Shown: positions 22,779-35,300 of the stretch, one piece after another | Numbering within the stretch: the stretch's first letter is position 1 | Layout: each line of letters begins with the position of its first letter | Assembly: GCA_036924285.1 (NCBI GenBank) | Contig: JAYKYS010000015.1 | Location: 5,208,001-5,272,000 of the forward strand | From: Asterella californica | Lineage: Eukaryota; Streptophyta; Marchantiopsida; Marchantiales; Aytoniaceae | DNA length: 64,000 nucleotides | Direction: 5' to 3' | Program-made: the position numbers and the translations under genes | Notes under the pieces: model-generated | Seen by the model: only the letters and a program-made list of their open reading frames with translations | What the model was told of the DNA's origin: nothing | The model's database searches: none

Positions 22779-23961
22779 CTATAGAGACATTAGATTCGTG
22801 ACAGCAAACGGACTTGAACGACTAGAAGCTATTACGTCAACCTCCTCTCCATCTCTAACAGCAGTTACAGCTTGCGGTATGAGAGTAGAGAGAATAGACA
22901 AAAGATCATCAACAACATTCTTTCACAAAGGGTTCGTTACTCTGCTTACATCAGCTATGACATCCGACATAGAGAAAAGTAAGAAAGCTAGTTGGAATTC
23001 AAGACTTATCTCCTACCGGTTGTCAGCAGCAATACCATCTCCGTACATTGAATCGTAATCGAGGTGAAGACGCGTAGAGATAGAAGGTAACTTCATTCCA
23101 GCAGTAGTAGGTTCGTAGCATTCCGCCATCGCGATCTCCTACGACCCGATGCAAAGGCATTCCAGCACAAGGAGTTAGAGCAAAGAAATTGAACTTGCTG
23201 AAGCTTACTCACCGCCGTGATCATTTTCTTCAGACCTGAACTCCTATTATGCTCCTCATGCTCTAATCGCTTCGTCTCAATCAGGTGCACCACTTGCCAA
23301 TCTGCCACACAAACCTACTCTGCTTATGACAATTACCTGGCACCGGTGAGCCGGGCTGAGAGGTAGCATCGATCTCAAAAATTGGAATGGAATACAGTCC
23401 AACGTTATTGCTTCCAACTAGTATTCGTGACACTCTTCATCTCGTACTGTCTCCTCAGCTCCAACAACATCTTCAAGAGAACTTCCCATGATTTCATGAA
23501 GATTCGGAGGTGGTGCATATACTCGATCATTGTGTGCAGCAACATAATTACGAAATAACAGCTCATGTCGAATTTGACTGTCGAGACTAAGAACTGTCTC
23601 ATTCGAATCATCGAGCTGTGTCTCTACGAGCACGGGAGACTCATCTGCAACAAGATCAAACAGTTCTAAAATATTTCGTCTCAAAATCATTTGCACTCTC
23701 CACTCAAAAATGAAAATAACGTTGCGACACTGTAAAATACGAACAAAACTGCAAAGGCTGGGGAGGCTTCACACAACGCAAGCAACAACTGCGATATTCC
23801 TCATTTCTCTTTTCTGATTCACACAGCGAAATGCTTCTCTTACCGGGAATGCTCGACTCTCCACCGGGAATGCTCAACTCTGGAGAGTCGGGCATTTCCT
23901 GCTCCATCTCTGCACATGTGGACATCGAATTGCTTGAGGAACTGATACTTTCTCTCTTCAT
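22779..23961 (-). CDS. Unidentified spliced gene, at least five probable exons
   Basis: Three 3' exons join in phase with GT-AG borders: about 23295-23206 (VVHLIETKRLEHEEHN), about 23138-23017 (MKLPSISTRLHLDYDSMYG) and 22854-22779, which ends at a TAG. Upstream, open frames at 23696-23418 (a mostly helical stretch, RRNILELFDLVADESP) and 23961-23704 (Ser-rich N-terminus beginning MKRESISSSSN) look like the first exons, but their borders are unresolved. The protein is acidic and soluble-looking, with a Lys/Glu/His-rich helix and no membrane segment. I do not recognise the family. Consistent splice phases in the last three exons argue for a real gene. Open frames farther upstream (to 26026) could belong to it. 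Confidence 0.5.
23844..23898. repeat. Inverted repeat inside a putative exon
   Basis: Arms at 23844-23861 and 23881-23898 pair with two mismatches over 18 bases. The left arm's GGGAATGCTC(G/A)ACTCT is also repeated directly 19 bases later. Confidence 0.7.
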
Positions 23962-24191
23962 CGCATCACATGTGGAGAATTCGTGTTTAATTCACATGCG
24001 GGTGATCTAATGGTCGCCCTCCAAATAATTTCTAGAGAAATACGTGCAGCAGGTCAATGCGGCATCTTAGGCCATGATAAACGGAGAATTGGATGAAATT
24101 AGGAAGAAACTGGGGATATCCAATTCGTGGAAACTCAAAATGCGGTGGTGACAACGGAAAAAGGTTGTGTTTCTGAAAAGCCTGCGACTTT

Positions 24192-26026
24192 CTATGGAGT
24201 TGCTTTTATCCAAGCGGAGACACGGACTCGTGCGGAAGACCGAAAATTTGCACCATCTCTTAGATCCCATCCTTGTGGAACCCGTCTCGGAAACGTCGAA
24301 TTAAACGTATGGTCTGGCTTCAATCTACCACGGAAACTGAAACCGGGTACTGTGCGATGAACACGTCTATCTCCAACCGTAACAATCACACGCATCTGGC
24401 GATAAACCGGTTGCGTTAATGTAGGTGCAGTTACGGCCATAGTCAGTGCAATGTTTGTATCTTGCGGTTTCATTCTCACCACATTCATATACGTGGAGAG
24501 CAGTCGGTTGGGGTACGAGGAAGAAAGTTTGAACTTCGAAGGACTGAAGAATATCAGATGTTCATACGGCGGACTGAGGAAGTGCGTCATCTTGCCTACC
24601 GGGTAACACTGTCAATCCTACAAGGAACCTCCGGGTCTCGTCCGCCGAGGGCTGACTCTAACGGTCCGTTAGGTCAATATTAGGGTTTGCTGTTGGCTTG
24701 GGCAGTAAGAGCTTCTCACCAGCGGAACCCCCTTCTCTACATATTCGCAGGAATGGCTGATCTAGAAGAAGTATCGTTCTTTCCTTGCGGTGTTGCGTGG
24801 TAACATTGTCTCTGACTAGTGCTCCATTTCCAAGGTTCTTTCTGCATAGGATTTTGGGCGTCTTCTATGCCTGTCTGAATTTCATGTCCGCATTCACGTA
24901 GTGCGTGGAAGGTAGGCGTGAGGTCTACCACTAATGTCTCTCGAGGATTGTTCAGGAACTGACAGCGGACGTTTGTAGAGCTCTACGGTAGGCAGCCAGA
25001 CTTCTGTGTCTGTGCGACTGCACGAGCTTTCAGTGGGTTTCTTTCAGTCTTGTTTCTTGATTGTGTCCGCCTCGTATAGTGCAAAACCTCGTAGTTTTGT
25101 GTGATTGACTGCGTCTGACAGTTGCCAGCTCGTCTTCTCGGCCGTTTCGTAGTATGTGGGATTGTAGGATTTTTAGTTCGTGGGGATTATATACGGTAAC
25201 TGCACTCGATCCTTTAGTGGATGTCTTGCATTGGTGCCTTGATTGCGTTCGTCCTATTTTTGTGCAAAGCTACATAGTTTTCTATGATCGACAGCGTCTA
25301 ACAGTCGCTCGGTCTTGTCGGCGGTTTCGAAGACGTGATCGTGATCGTCGATGATTATCGCCCAAGGTGAGGTCCGTTGGTCCAGGCGTGGGAAACGTCT
25401 TCTGGTGTGGATCACAGCGCTTTTGATCAGGTTGGGAGTTCCTAGTAGATGTCTCGCCAGTGATGATAGTCTTTAAGGCTCTTTTCTCAAACATTCGCAG
25501 TGGCCGCCCGAGAGTTTTCGCCCCGCCAGGCTTGAGAACTGATGCGGTTTTATCCTTCCTTGGATGTCTGAGGCGAGGCATTGACGTTTTCTATATTCCT
25601 ATGTATGTTAGGTTCTCGAGAACTGGAAATGCGCGTGATGATTTACGTCAATCGGATTCCCTCAGATGCTTTGGCAACTGCTTGAGAATGTGTAAAGTCT
25701 GATGCGTTCCTTGTTGCTCGAGCTGGAGATCATGAAAACTCAGTGTCTGGTGCGATTGAGAGTGCAATTAGCGTATCTTGAAGGTCATCAATTAAACCGA
25801 TCTGCCGAACTAAGTGGCTTATCGAGTCGGAAGGTGACGAGAATGATCGGTTTGCCTGTATTCCTACTTGAGATCTCATCTTAAGACGACTGGCAAACCG
25901 AACATCCGGGAATGGAGATTCGATACCAATCGGGTAATATCTCCTTGAATAACCGTAGAATAATCTTTGTCCTTCAACACGTAGGCTAGAAGGAACTGCT
26001 ATCTGGAACAACTGAAGCCTCCCCAT
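24192..26026 (-). other. Possible further exons, minus strand
   Basis: Open frames at 26026-25730 (98 codons, basic N-terminus) and 24590-24192 (132 codons, Arg-rich C-terminal half) have protein-like composition but no recognised domain. They could be upstream exons of the gene ending at 22779, or chance ORFs. Competing plus-strand ORFs in the same stretch are no better. Confidence 0.25.
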
Positions 26027-27075
26027 CCACTGTCTTTGTTAACTGGAGTGAAAGCACATTGTTTCACACTGAATGCATCAGACTGAAATGTTGCTCGTCA
26101 TACAGCATAAAAGCTTAACATAACAGTATAAGCACGAGAACCCGTGAACTGTTATCGAAATAATGGATAATTTCGCACCCAAGAATTATTATTGTAAAGA
26201 AAAAGGAAGTCATCTCACTAAGCATTTTGAGCCGGATCTCTTCCCACGGAAGGGACCCTAAATCCCGCATGTAAACCCACGTAAACTTCGCGAGTTACCC
26301 GAGGCTACGGATTAAATCTAAGCCCCGCTCCGCCGTGAAGTTCGATCTTTATTGGATGATTTGAGTCTGGAAGAAGAAATTTGTGCCCACAGACTATGAA
26401 GATCGATCTACGACTGAGACTGTCGAAAGTCTCGCTCACGTAGACATCGCTCTTATGCTTGAGGAAAGTGGTCACTCTAGGAGTAAGAAACGGTTAAAGA
26501 GTGTCAGGCTTAAGCCAATGAAGTAACTTTCCTCATTCAAGTAATCACCGTCACATATCTAAGTTGAAACCTGCTACAGGTATTTACACTCAAGATTCCT
26601 TTAGCGAGATGTATACGTTGAACACCGGTTTCAGTAGTTAACCGCCCAAAGAACAAGAGTAAGCGGCCCAGACTATATCCTGATATTACGGTCTAATGAG
26701 AGATCCGTACGCCACCCATAATCTGATTACATGCACAGATACATCACACCTTAGGCTCCCAATGTCCAAGTTCTACCAAAAAAATCGTTCCCAGGGTGAG
26801 ATTGACTCGGGGGCTATTTGAGGTTTTCTTTTGATTTGTTTCCTGTAGTGTTTTGTGATGTTCTGTTTAGGTTAAATAGGAAACTATACATGTTAGATAA
26901 AAGTACTAGAGTAAAATAAAGTTTTAATTTGAATTATTTATAAATATTAAATATTACTAAAACCACCAACTAAGAGTGAATCCAGAAAAAACCGATAAGT
27001 ACAGCATGACATGCTGCGCTACCGAAATCGTAACACCGGGGTCTGCTCTACAGTAACCATTTAGTTATGGTGACA

Positions 27076-27164
27076 TTAATTTATTACTTAACCCTTCCCA
27101 TCGGAAGGGTCAGATAATAGATTAAGCCTGCCATGTGAAAATGGAGAGGTGATTTATGCAGGCT
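27076..27164. repeat. Double-hairpin site H3
   Basis: First stem: arms 27076-27098 (starting TTAATTTATTACTTAACCC) and 27103-27125, 19 of 23 positions pairing. Second stem: AGCCTGC at 27125-27131 with GCAGGCT at 27158-27164 and an inner CCAT/ATGG. The order matches site H2. Confidence 0.8.
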
Positions 27165-27349
27165 AATTCAAGTTGAGCTGTAGAAGGAAGAAAGAAAAAG
27201 CAATGTAGCGAAAGAGGAAATGGTGATTAGATGAGACACATTTCCGAAAAGGAAGTTCGATATGCATACTACCTGAGCTTTTGAAAAGAGGAAGAAGTGG
27301 AAAAGCGTGAGAGCTAAGATCAGATGGGATTTACAGGGACCAGGATTTG

Positions 27350-27401
27350 AGGTTGCTTTTCAGAGTTATTTATAATATTTAAATACTCTGAAAAGCAACC
27401 T
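27350..27401. repeat. Perfect 17-bp stem-loop
   Basis: AGGTTGCTTTTCAGAGT at 27350-27366 pairs with 27385-27401 across an 18-base AT loop. GGTTGCTT is shared with the outer stem of the H2-type hairpins. Confidence 0.85.
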
Positions 27402-28367
27402 TATATTTTTGTCATGAGCTAGGTTGGGGGTCAAAATCTGACTCCTGTTAGAAAAACCTGTTTTATCATTTTAGGTTCGCAGGATAGTTGTTGCTTGCTA
27501 TCTTTTTTGTCTTGAGTCTAATTATATTTTATTTCTAAAAATATTCAGCGTAGTTGTTGCTTGAAACATTTTTTTTAAGTTTGATTATATTTAATTTTTA
27601 AGAAGTTATATATAATACATATATCTCAACATGGACTTTCATGTGAAATTGAAATCCAAAGTTATTATCAAATAAAAGTGAAATGTTTATACTTATAAAA
27701 CAGAATCTTCAACTGATAAGAAGTTACCTCTCGGTCATCTCAGTTCAATCTTGGACTCCAGAGACAAAAATAGTTCTGGTTAGAGTTGAGTATATGTTAA
27801 CATCAGATAATAATCTTTCAAGAGTTCTAATAAATAAAGAAATTATTACAAAAATAAATAAATCCGTTATTACTTTAACTTGTCACTATACTCACTCCCT
27901 GCTCATGATTGATTTAGAAGAGAAAATAATTCAGGCAAGAAATACAATCTCACTCTAATACCTCTAGAGAACTGGACTCAGGTGAATTATAATGCACCCT
28001 TACGATTATGAAGTTCGGTATGATGCAACCTGGAAGGGAACAAGCACTCCAGGTTCCAAGAGAACAAGCACGGAGCGTGGAAAGAAGATCATAGAGCGTG
28101 ATTGCTACATCTTGGGACGTGATTGCCACGGGCAGTTTTCTCGAACGGCTTTGGTTATTAAACACTTATATACTTTCCCATTACATCGTTACGGAAGTAT
28201 TCTCTAAACGGTCTCCCCTCCTTATAGGAGAAGTCATACGTGACACCGCTCAACTAGTATTGCAAAATACCACGTGCACCAGATAACTTAAAACATACAA
28301 CGTTGGGCAAAATCTTGTCTAATGGAGCCTGGCTTTCAACATCGAACCAACTTTACTGAGAGAGCAA

Positions 28368-28408
28368 CCTTTGTACATCATAGGCAAAAATTAAACCATG
28401 TACAAAGG
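28368..28408. repeat. 11-bp stem-loop downstream of translin
   Basis: CCTTTGTACAT (28368-28378) and ATGTACAAAGG (28398-28408) are perfectly complementary. They sit about 350 bases past the translin stop, on its 3' side. Confidence 0.6.
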
Positions 28409-28752
28409 GGTCAAGAAAGGTACCTCCTGTACATCAATACGGCAACCTCACATCTACTTCGTATGATTACATATCATGTTCCTTCTTAGCATACCGAGTC
28501 GGGTGTTCCAACGCAAGAACGAGTAAACTCTGAAGGTCAAATCCTTACCGCTGAAAGTGCGTGCATAGTGCCGTGATTTCTTCTCTCTTTTGTGGCAGAT
28601 TTTACTAGTACAACTGCACTGATCTAAATACTAAGAGTGGACAAAGCATTGGGTGTGTATACATCTTGAATAGTATCTGATACTGGAATTCGTTGCTGGG
28701 TCTAATCTAATCCGTTCTTTCTCGTCTGTCTTAGCGAGTCTGCCCCAAATCT

Positions 28753-31371
28753 TCAGGATTCCATTGGATAAACAGTGGCTTGATTGCTCAAGAGACCTCT
28801 GATTTTCACATCGTACAAAACTTCTTCCACTTTCTTCAAGTCATACTTCAGCCCTGCAAAGTTTAGATAGCCAATCAAGACCATTCATTAACATGTTGTT
28901 AGCCCTATCGTACCATGCTTTAGCTACTTTACATCCATACAAAACCTGAACTAGACTTTCAAAATCAACATCGTGTCCTGTCCTGAGCAGAAGTTTGAAT
29001 ACGGAACAAAGGTCAAACCATAGAGCTCAAAGAGTCTGGAGTCAGTGAGTCGGAGGCGAAGAACGTGGAAACACATTAGATCGTAAATAAGAAAACAATG
29101 GCTTCAGCGACAGGTACTAGCAGTCAACTAAACTACTCACCATCGAAACGCTTTCTCAGAAGATCATTGCGAAGATTCAAGATACGGAATGACGAGAACA
29201 AGTCGCTTAGAAATGCAGAGACTTGTCGTGGACAATCGTAGTCCCCTGCTGTCACTCGGTTGACCACATACCGAGGCTGCGATGGGACACACACATAAGA
29301 TAATCAATCACTTGACAGGACATTTTGTCCAAATTAATCATACAACTAACGTAACTCATCTACTCCGACGCATAGATCCACTGCAGGTTGAAGATGGACT
29401 CACAAGTTCGTTTGAAAAATTGCAGAGTCCTGCAAGCGAAGTAAACACGAAAAGGGAAAGTTAATCGGGTGAACCTTTGACGCAACCTAACCAGAAAATG
29501 GGAAGGGACAAATGCACAGGAGTTGACGAATTCCAAAGCCAACAACAATCAACAACAAAGCTCACTTACCAATGAGGTAGTCTTCGACATCGATGCTGAA
29601 CTCCTCTGGTTTAACTACAAATGCCAGGAATCAACTGAAGTCAGTGCAGCATGTCAATCCTTTTCCACTAGCCAAGTGACCAGCCACAGGAGTTAGTTAT
29701 GGAGGTGGGGAAAGACAAACCGCAGTCATCTGGGGGCACACTACTCTGCCGTCAGAGGAATACACAGCACATACCACCGAGCAAGGTCTCCACTTCGGAG
29801 TGGGATAAGAGACCCTGAGTATCCAACCAGTGCACAAACGCGAGTAGAAAGACCACCGTATGTGTTTGATTCCTCCAGTGATCGTGGTATCTACACAGGA
29901 TCAAAGTGAATATATCAATATTCTCCAAACTACAGTGAAATAAACGCGTCAATGCGGCGACCTGTACCGGAAGAAACTTCAACGAATATCAAGGCATGCA
30001 GTGACCTGTAATATTGTCCCGGCCGCTCTCGAACGATTTCGGCCAACTGGGAATATATTTGCTGAAGCGATGGTATGTACCTCTTGGCCTTGTCTAGGAC
30101 TTCTTTTCCGGCTGAGTGCAAGACAAACATTCGTTAGGTCGAAATGAACTTTTCACTTCCGATCAAGCGAGAGAAAGAAGTCCGATTGCTTTCCACGCTG
30201 ATCTGAGGAGATTAACGACTAAACGGGAGGAGCACGCGCAATGTCTCAAATACATCACTTAATTGCAAGGACAGCCACCCATCTAGTGCATGATCTTGAC
30301 GGGAAATATGAAAAGTAGTCGCTTTCCACGTCCTATCAGTTGGATCATGATATATAAATACTGAGAGGTATTACGCTTTGAAATCAACTGTTTGATGCTG
30401 GAGCAGTGAACGGAACAAACTTGGGTATGAGGTTTGAAGCCGGTTGAAGCTTGGAACTTCCAAAGCAAAAAACCACGAGCTCCATAACGTGACCATGAAC
30501 AGCATTTTTATTTGATAACTGGGTAGAGCATATGAAAATTCGAATGCGCAGAGTCGGCGAAAGGTCAAGGAGTAGTCTTGGTGAGGTTTTTCTAGGCACG
30601 ATGAGTTGCTCCAGTAATGCTCTTTCTTCTGTAAGCTTGGGCATATACATATCCTCATTTCACCCTTAACCACTTCTCTTAAGCAAAATTATCCACGAAT
30701 TGTCGCACACAAGTTCCCATATACCTTCACAATATCCTCGGACAACACTGGAATCGTACAGCCGAAAAAAGTCTTCCAGAGTTGAGAGGACGATCTCGAG
30801 ACCGCCACCCGGAAGTCTTGGGCCCTCAGTTTACGCAGAGTCAGATGAAGTGTACGACATGAGAGCTGGCAGTAAACTTACGGCAACTGGGAAACAATGC
30901 GCCTCTCCCACTAAAGAAATCGATAAGCTACAATGCGAGGAGGGTGAAACCGAACCGGATTTCTATATTCCCTAAATAAAAGATACAGTACATGTTGAAT
31001 ACGCACGACGCATCCACGCGAAAGTGGGAAAGAGAATTAGTTCACGCCCATATCGAAGTAATCAAGCAAATGGATGTAAATTAAGGAATGCTCCCTTCGC
31101 AATTCTGTGAAACTCACTAGTTCGCAAAATCAGAAAAGATCATTTGGAACATAATTGCTAAACTCTTCGAAGGAGGACACTCATCCATCACATCACCTTG
31201 AGGAGTTGCATGATGGACTGGCAGAAGCGCGGCTTGAGTCATGCGGATAACATTGTCCAAATCGCCAACGACACTACGAATCCTTTCACGAACAGCTCCG
31301 CTGTCCTCGAGCTGAACACGAAACGCTTCAAATTGCGCTTCCATAAGCTTTCCGTCGACCATCTGGATCAT
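28753..31371 (-). CDS. Translin, seven exons
   Basis: Exons on the minus strand, all with GT-AG borders and matching phase: 31371-31197, 30111-30006, 29890-29775, 29605-29570, 29429-29404, 29276-29141, 28853-28753. They give 696 nt and 231 residues, close to the usual 228-230 of translin. Recognisable blocks in order are QFEAFRVQLEDSG with RERIRSVV (exon 1), AEIVRERPGQYYR (exon 2), FVHWLDTQGLL (exon 3), VEDYLIGLCN (exons 4-5), PRYVVNRVTAGDYDCP and LNLRNDLLRKRFDG (exon 6), and KKVEEVLYDVKIRGL (exon 7). Translin is an all-helical nucleic-acid-binding protein that forms octamers and, with its partner TRAX, the C3PO ribonuclease; the catalytic residues are in TRAX. Exon 5 is only 26 nt. The ATG at 31371 is the first after a stop, but an upstream exon coding an N-terminal extension, as in some plants, cannot be excluded. 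No disruption is seen. Confidence 0.92.
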
Positions 31372-31805
31372 CAGTTCGTCCCAACAGATCACTCACTCGG
31401 ACGCGCCTCCTACAACACAAAATCAGCGCTTGATAATCTAACAGGTACGTGCGTAAAATTAACATTCAAGTTCTGTCCCGCGGTAGAGTGCGATGCCTTT
31501 CTTGCCTAAAGCCCTAAACCATCCAACTGTCTCAGCGATATGAGCTGTCTCTAACTCAATCGAACTCTCTGTTCTCCAGGTTCCGCCATTGACTTTCTCG
31601 ATGATTAGTCGAAAACGGAAGTACAGTATCATTGACTTCTGCTTTTGCCGTGATCGTGACTGCGGCAGCCGCTGCTGTTGCCGGTAGCCCCTTCTTGAAC
31701 GGACCGTTACAGCATTCGGCTCTGTGTACGACGAATTCCGAGACTGAAGTGATGGTTCTCGAAGGGAACTTTGTTTGTAGTGTTATTTCACCTGCTATTT
31801 ACCAT

Positions 31806-31870
31806 AAGAAGCATGCATATTTTCACCACCTCCATGTTCAGATGGAGGAGGTGTTAATGTATGTTTTATT
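31806..31870. repeat. Hairpin site H5
   Basis: CACCACCTCCAT and ATGGAGGAGGTG pair with one mismatch around a 6-base loop. The GAGGTG that ends the stem is followed by TTAATGTATG, similar to the flank of the second hairpin at H2 and H3. It lies 0.43 kb left of H4. Confidence 0.65.
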
Positions 31871-32303
31871 TAATAATAAAAGCTTTTAAAGGTTTGGTAC
31901 TAAATTAATATGAACAAAAATAAATACTTTTATTTATTAAAGATAATTATATTTATATAAAAATATCTTTTTACTTATTCGCCCAAGGCAACCATGTTTA
32001 TACCAACAAGAGATCATTTTGCATAATTTTATAGCTTTTTAATTTTCGTAATTTAGATTAAGCAATTTAAAATTAGAAAAACATTCACTTCTTCTCCTCT
32101 TCTCTCATTATGTATCTTTCCAACCCTTTCAAAGATTAACCCGTTTGTATTAACTGTTTTCTGACCACTATAACCCAACATCAACAGCCAGTTCACTTTG
32201 TTAATTTTGTTCTTGTTACCGTGCTTATCCTCTTCTCGTGTCACTTTTCTCATTTGGATGCATATATATTCACTCTATGTTCATAATAAGGAATATGCAT
32301 GCT

Positions 32304-32353
32304 TTAATTTATTACCTAACATTTCCGCAAAAGAAGATTAGGTAGTAAATTAA
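32304..32353. repeat. Hairpin site H4
   Basis: TTAATTTATTACCTAA at 32304-32319 pairs with 32338-32353 with one mismatch. The arm is almost the same as in H2 and H3. Confidence 0.75.
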
Positions 32354-32399
32354 TGTATATGTAAGAAGAGGATCTTGGATTTGTATCTTTTGAAGTTCA

Positions 32400-32890
32400 T
32401 TAGTATTCCGAGCTGAGTTGAATGCTGATGGGTTTATGTTCGGACTTCTCGAATGACTCTCCTCGATTAACAATGAACATTTATCGAAACTTTCATTTTC
32501 TACTTTAGATTTTTCTGAAGATAAATAAAACATTACATATTCAGTTATAAGCAACATGCCCTTAATTGATTTTGGTGTGCGATCTATTACAAAACCTAGT
32601 CTCGACGTGATCATATACAATGTCCATGGAGAGTTCGCTCACTATACTCTCTCTTCTTGCATGGCTCTCCTAGGTTAACAATTGATATTTATTATATATC
32701 AAAAGTAGAAAAGATTGTTTCTACTTTTGATTATTGAACATTATGCATTTAATGACAACACAAAGTCAACATACCTTTAATTGATTTTGGTGTACGACCT
32801 AGTTATAAAACCTAATCCTTACATGATTAAAGACAATGTCCATCCAAAGTTTGCTCACTATATTTTCGCTTGTCATTTTCTTATTTTCCA
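32400..32890. repeat. AT-rich direct repeats with an internal stem-loop
   Basis: TTGATTTTGGTGT(G/A)CGA occurs near 32575 and 32779, about 204 bases apart, with similar flanks. Between them is a perfect 14-bp inverted repeat (32698-32711 and 32718-32731). No coding sequence. Confidence 0.7.
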
Positions 32891-32999
32891 AGCGAAAGCT
32901 TATGAAACGTGTATATTTTGCTATTTTAGCTCATTCTCCATCTAACAAGAACAAGGTATCCATTATCGAAACAATAATTCATGAAATTTTTGGAAATCT

Positions 33000-34340
33000 A
33001 GAAACTACTCAAAAATAAATGATGTTAATTTTCATAAATTCTATGGTTACTCTTGTGCGTAATCTCAAAATCTATTTGAATTCTGAAGCAGGTATATTTA
33101 ACATAGGACCTTAAGTTTTGAGATGATTTTGATGACGACATATGATAACTTTGAGAAATATCAACATCTAGTCAAATCTGCAGTCAACATTATTTTTTGT
33201 GTTCAATAGTCTTAATTTGTCTTCATCTATGTAACTACTTTAATTATTTTGACAAAACTATTACTCATAGTTTCACTTTAAAATGGTTCTAAGAACTAAG
33301 AAATGCTCTTTGCTAACAAAGCAAACTCATGCACATGCATAACATAATAAACAAGAAAGCTTTATTTTATCACTTGTCCAGAACTATATGAGAAATGATG
33401 GATGTACATCACCCACACACAATTTATCTTTGAGTGACCATGAACTTCATGGAACGACAAATGTTAATCGTATAAGTACATGGCTCATATTCATCACATT
33501 CTGAACTAAGACCAAATCGAATGTGCACTCCATGAGGTTCATGAGTTGCACTTTCAGAATTGATCGAGGGATGCTCAGAATCGACTGAAAATTACCTTAT
33601 TTGTCAATTTACCTGAAGGATTTGGTCCACAGATTTGAGTCTAAAAAATCATTTTGACCTTCAAAAATACAATCAAAGATTGTAACCACTTGAACTAGCA
33701 CAACATCACAACTAGGAGACTTCTCATGCTTCATAGTGTCAATAATCACTCATTACTTCTTGTACCTTAATAAATTAATGTTTATTGATATGTTTGTATT
33801 TCATAGCTTCTTCATGCAATAAATTCATTAGTTATGACAAACATCAATTAAGATTTGTACAATATGGATTTGCGAATGAAGAATTCATGAGTCAATAATA
33901 AAGAGTTGTGAGAAGCTATTTTATTTTTGTCATGTCTTGAGATCCAATCCAATATTTAATGATTTGTTATGGATCTTATGTTCAAACTTAAAATAGTATT
34001 TGTTTTGAATGTACTCCGGGGTAGAATAATTGTTCAGTACATTCAAAGTGTTGTAATGATAATTTTTCCATTTTTGGTTTAGGATGGTCAGAGGACTTCA
34101 GAATCACCGTTTTAAATATGATTCAAACTTCTGAAATCCATACGCATCTACTTGCTCGACTACGAGTCGTACATGAATTTCATGGACGAACTTACACCAT
34201 AGAGGTATAAACTAAAGATTGTTCTACACTGATGGAGTGCATGCCATATACTTCATGAACTATTTTGCACCAAACAGATGTAGCCCTCGTAGAATTTCAT
34301 GGATTGCTCTTCTCTTGATGAGAATTACTTTTGGAACTTT
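33000..34340. other. No gene seen
   Basis: AT-rich sequence with scattered TTCATGGA/TCCATGAA-type words and TTCAGAA words, suggesting old LTR-like repeat DNA. No ORF with a recognisable domain. Confidence 0.4.
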
Positions 34341-34349
34341 GTCACTTCG

Positions 34350-35300
34350 GTTTGGCACCCCGGCTAGGTTGACCGAGTGCGGAGTGGCTAATCCCGGTAG
34401 GGCCGTTAGTGCCGTTAGAGCGAGTTCTTGGGATAGTCCACTAGGGGTATACTTCGCAGGTAGGGCTTGGAGACCTTAGTTCTTCGAGTTGAGCCTTCAA
34501 GCTCATGGTTATGGTGGATAGTATTGTTGAGTGTAACCCATATTCTCTGCGAGCATAGAGTGGGTTTGGCTTGACCGTTTTGTGAGTAATCGTTGTTGTC
34601 GTGAGGACATTGTGAAGATGATAATTTCTCTGTTGAGATTACTCGCCATGAAGTCAAAGGCTACACCGAAGTCGAAGGTCATGAAGTCAGAGGTTCTGCT
34701 ACACCTCAAATTGCACCAAATTGCACCAAGTTTTGTGGAGTTTGGTCGTGCATCGACGAAGTTATGGCATGTTGAAGTTCGTTGTTGTGTATGTCGAAAG
34801 TGCAAAAAGACTACTTACGTCAGATTTTTGTGCAATTTCGAGTAGAAACTAGAGTTTGTGAGTTTTCTTGTAGTGGTGGTTGGTTGCGAAGTGTGAATTG
34901 TGCATTCGTGAACCTGTTGTGGTGTTTTCGAGTTGGCTTTGGGTGTGTTCTTGCTGTTTTATGTCATATTTTTGGTTGCCCGTGTGCACCCGCGAGATAT
35001 TTTACGTCAGATTTTGGTGTAGCCGAGCCTTTGTTGGTGCAATTTGGTGTAATTCGGGGTGTAGCTGAGCCTCTTTTGGTGTGCGAGTTGTCACGTCAGT
35101 TTAGCATCCCGGCTAGGTTGACCGAGTGTGGAGTGGCTAATCTCGGTAGGGCTGTTAGTGTCGTTAGGACGAGTTCTTGGGATGACCCACTAGGGGTATA
35201 CTTCGCAGGTAGGGCTTGGAGGCCTTAGTTCTTCAAGTTGAGCCTTCAAGCTCCTAGCTATGGTGGATAGTCTTTGTGAGTGCAATCTGGAATCTCTGCA
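34350..35300 (+). repeat. Direct repeats, possible LTR fragments of a plus-strand element
   Basis: A block starting GGCTAGGTTGACCGAGTG, through GGGGTATACTTCGCAGG to ATGGTGGATAG, occurs at about 34360-34525 and again at about 35105-35275, at roughly 90% identity, and similarity continues for another 60 bases. The copies are about 745 bp apart. They may be the LTR or leader of the plus-strand gag-protease relic at 42.97-45.4 kb. Confidence 0.65.

Larger units (their letters stand above)
26027..28752. other. No gene seen; several stem-loops
   Basis: Non-coding sequence, AT-rich from 26900 to 28000. It contains the hairpin sites listed separately at 27076-27164, 27350-27401 and 28368-28408. Open frames at 27683-27958 and 27992-28286 carry no recognisable motif. 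Confidence 0.5.
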
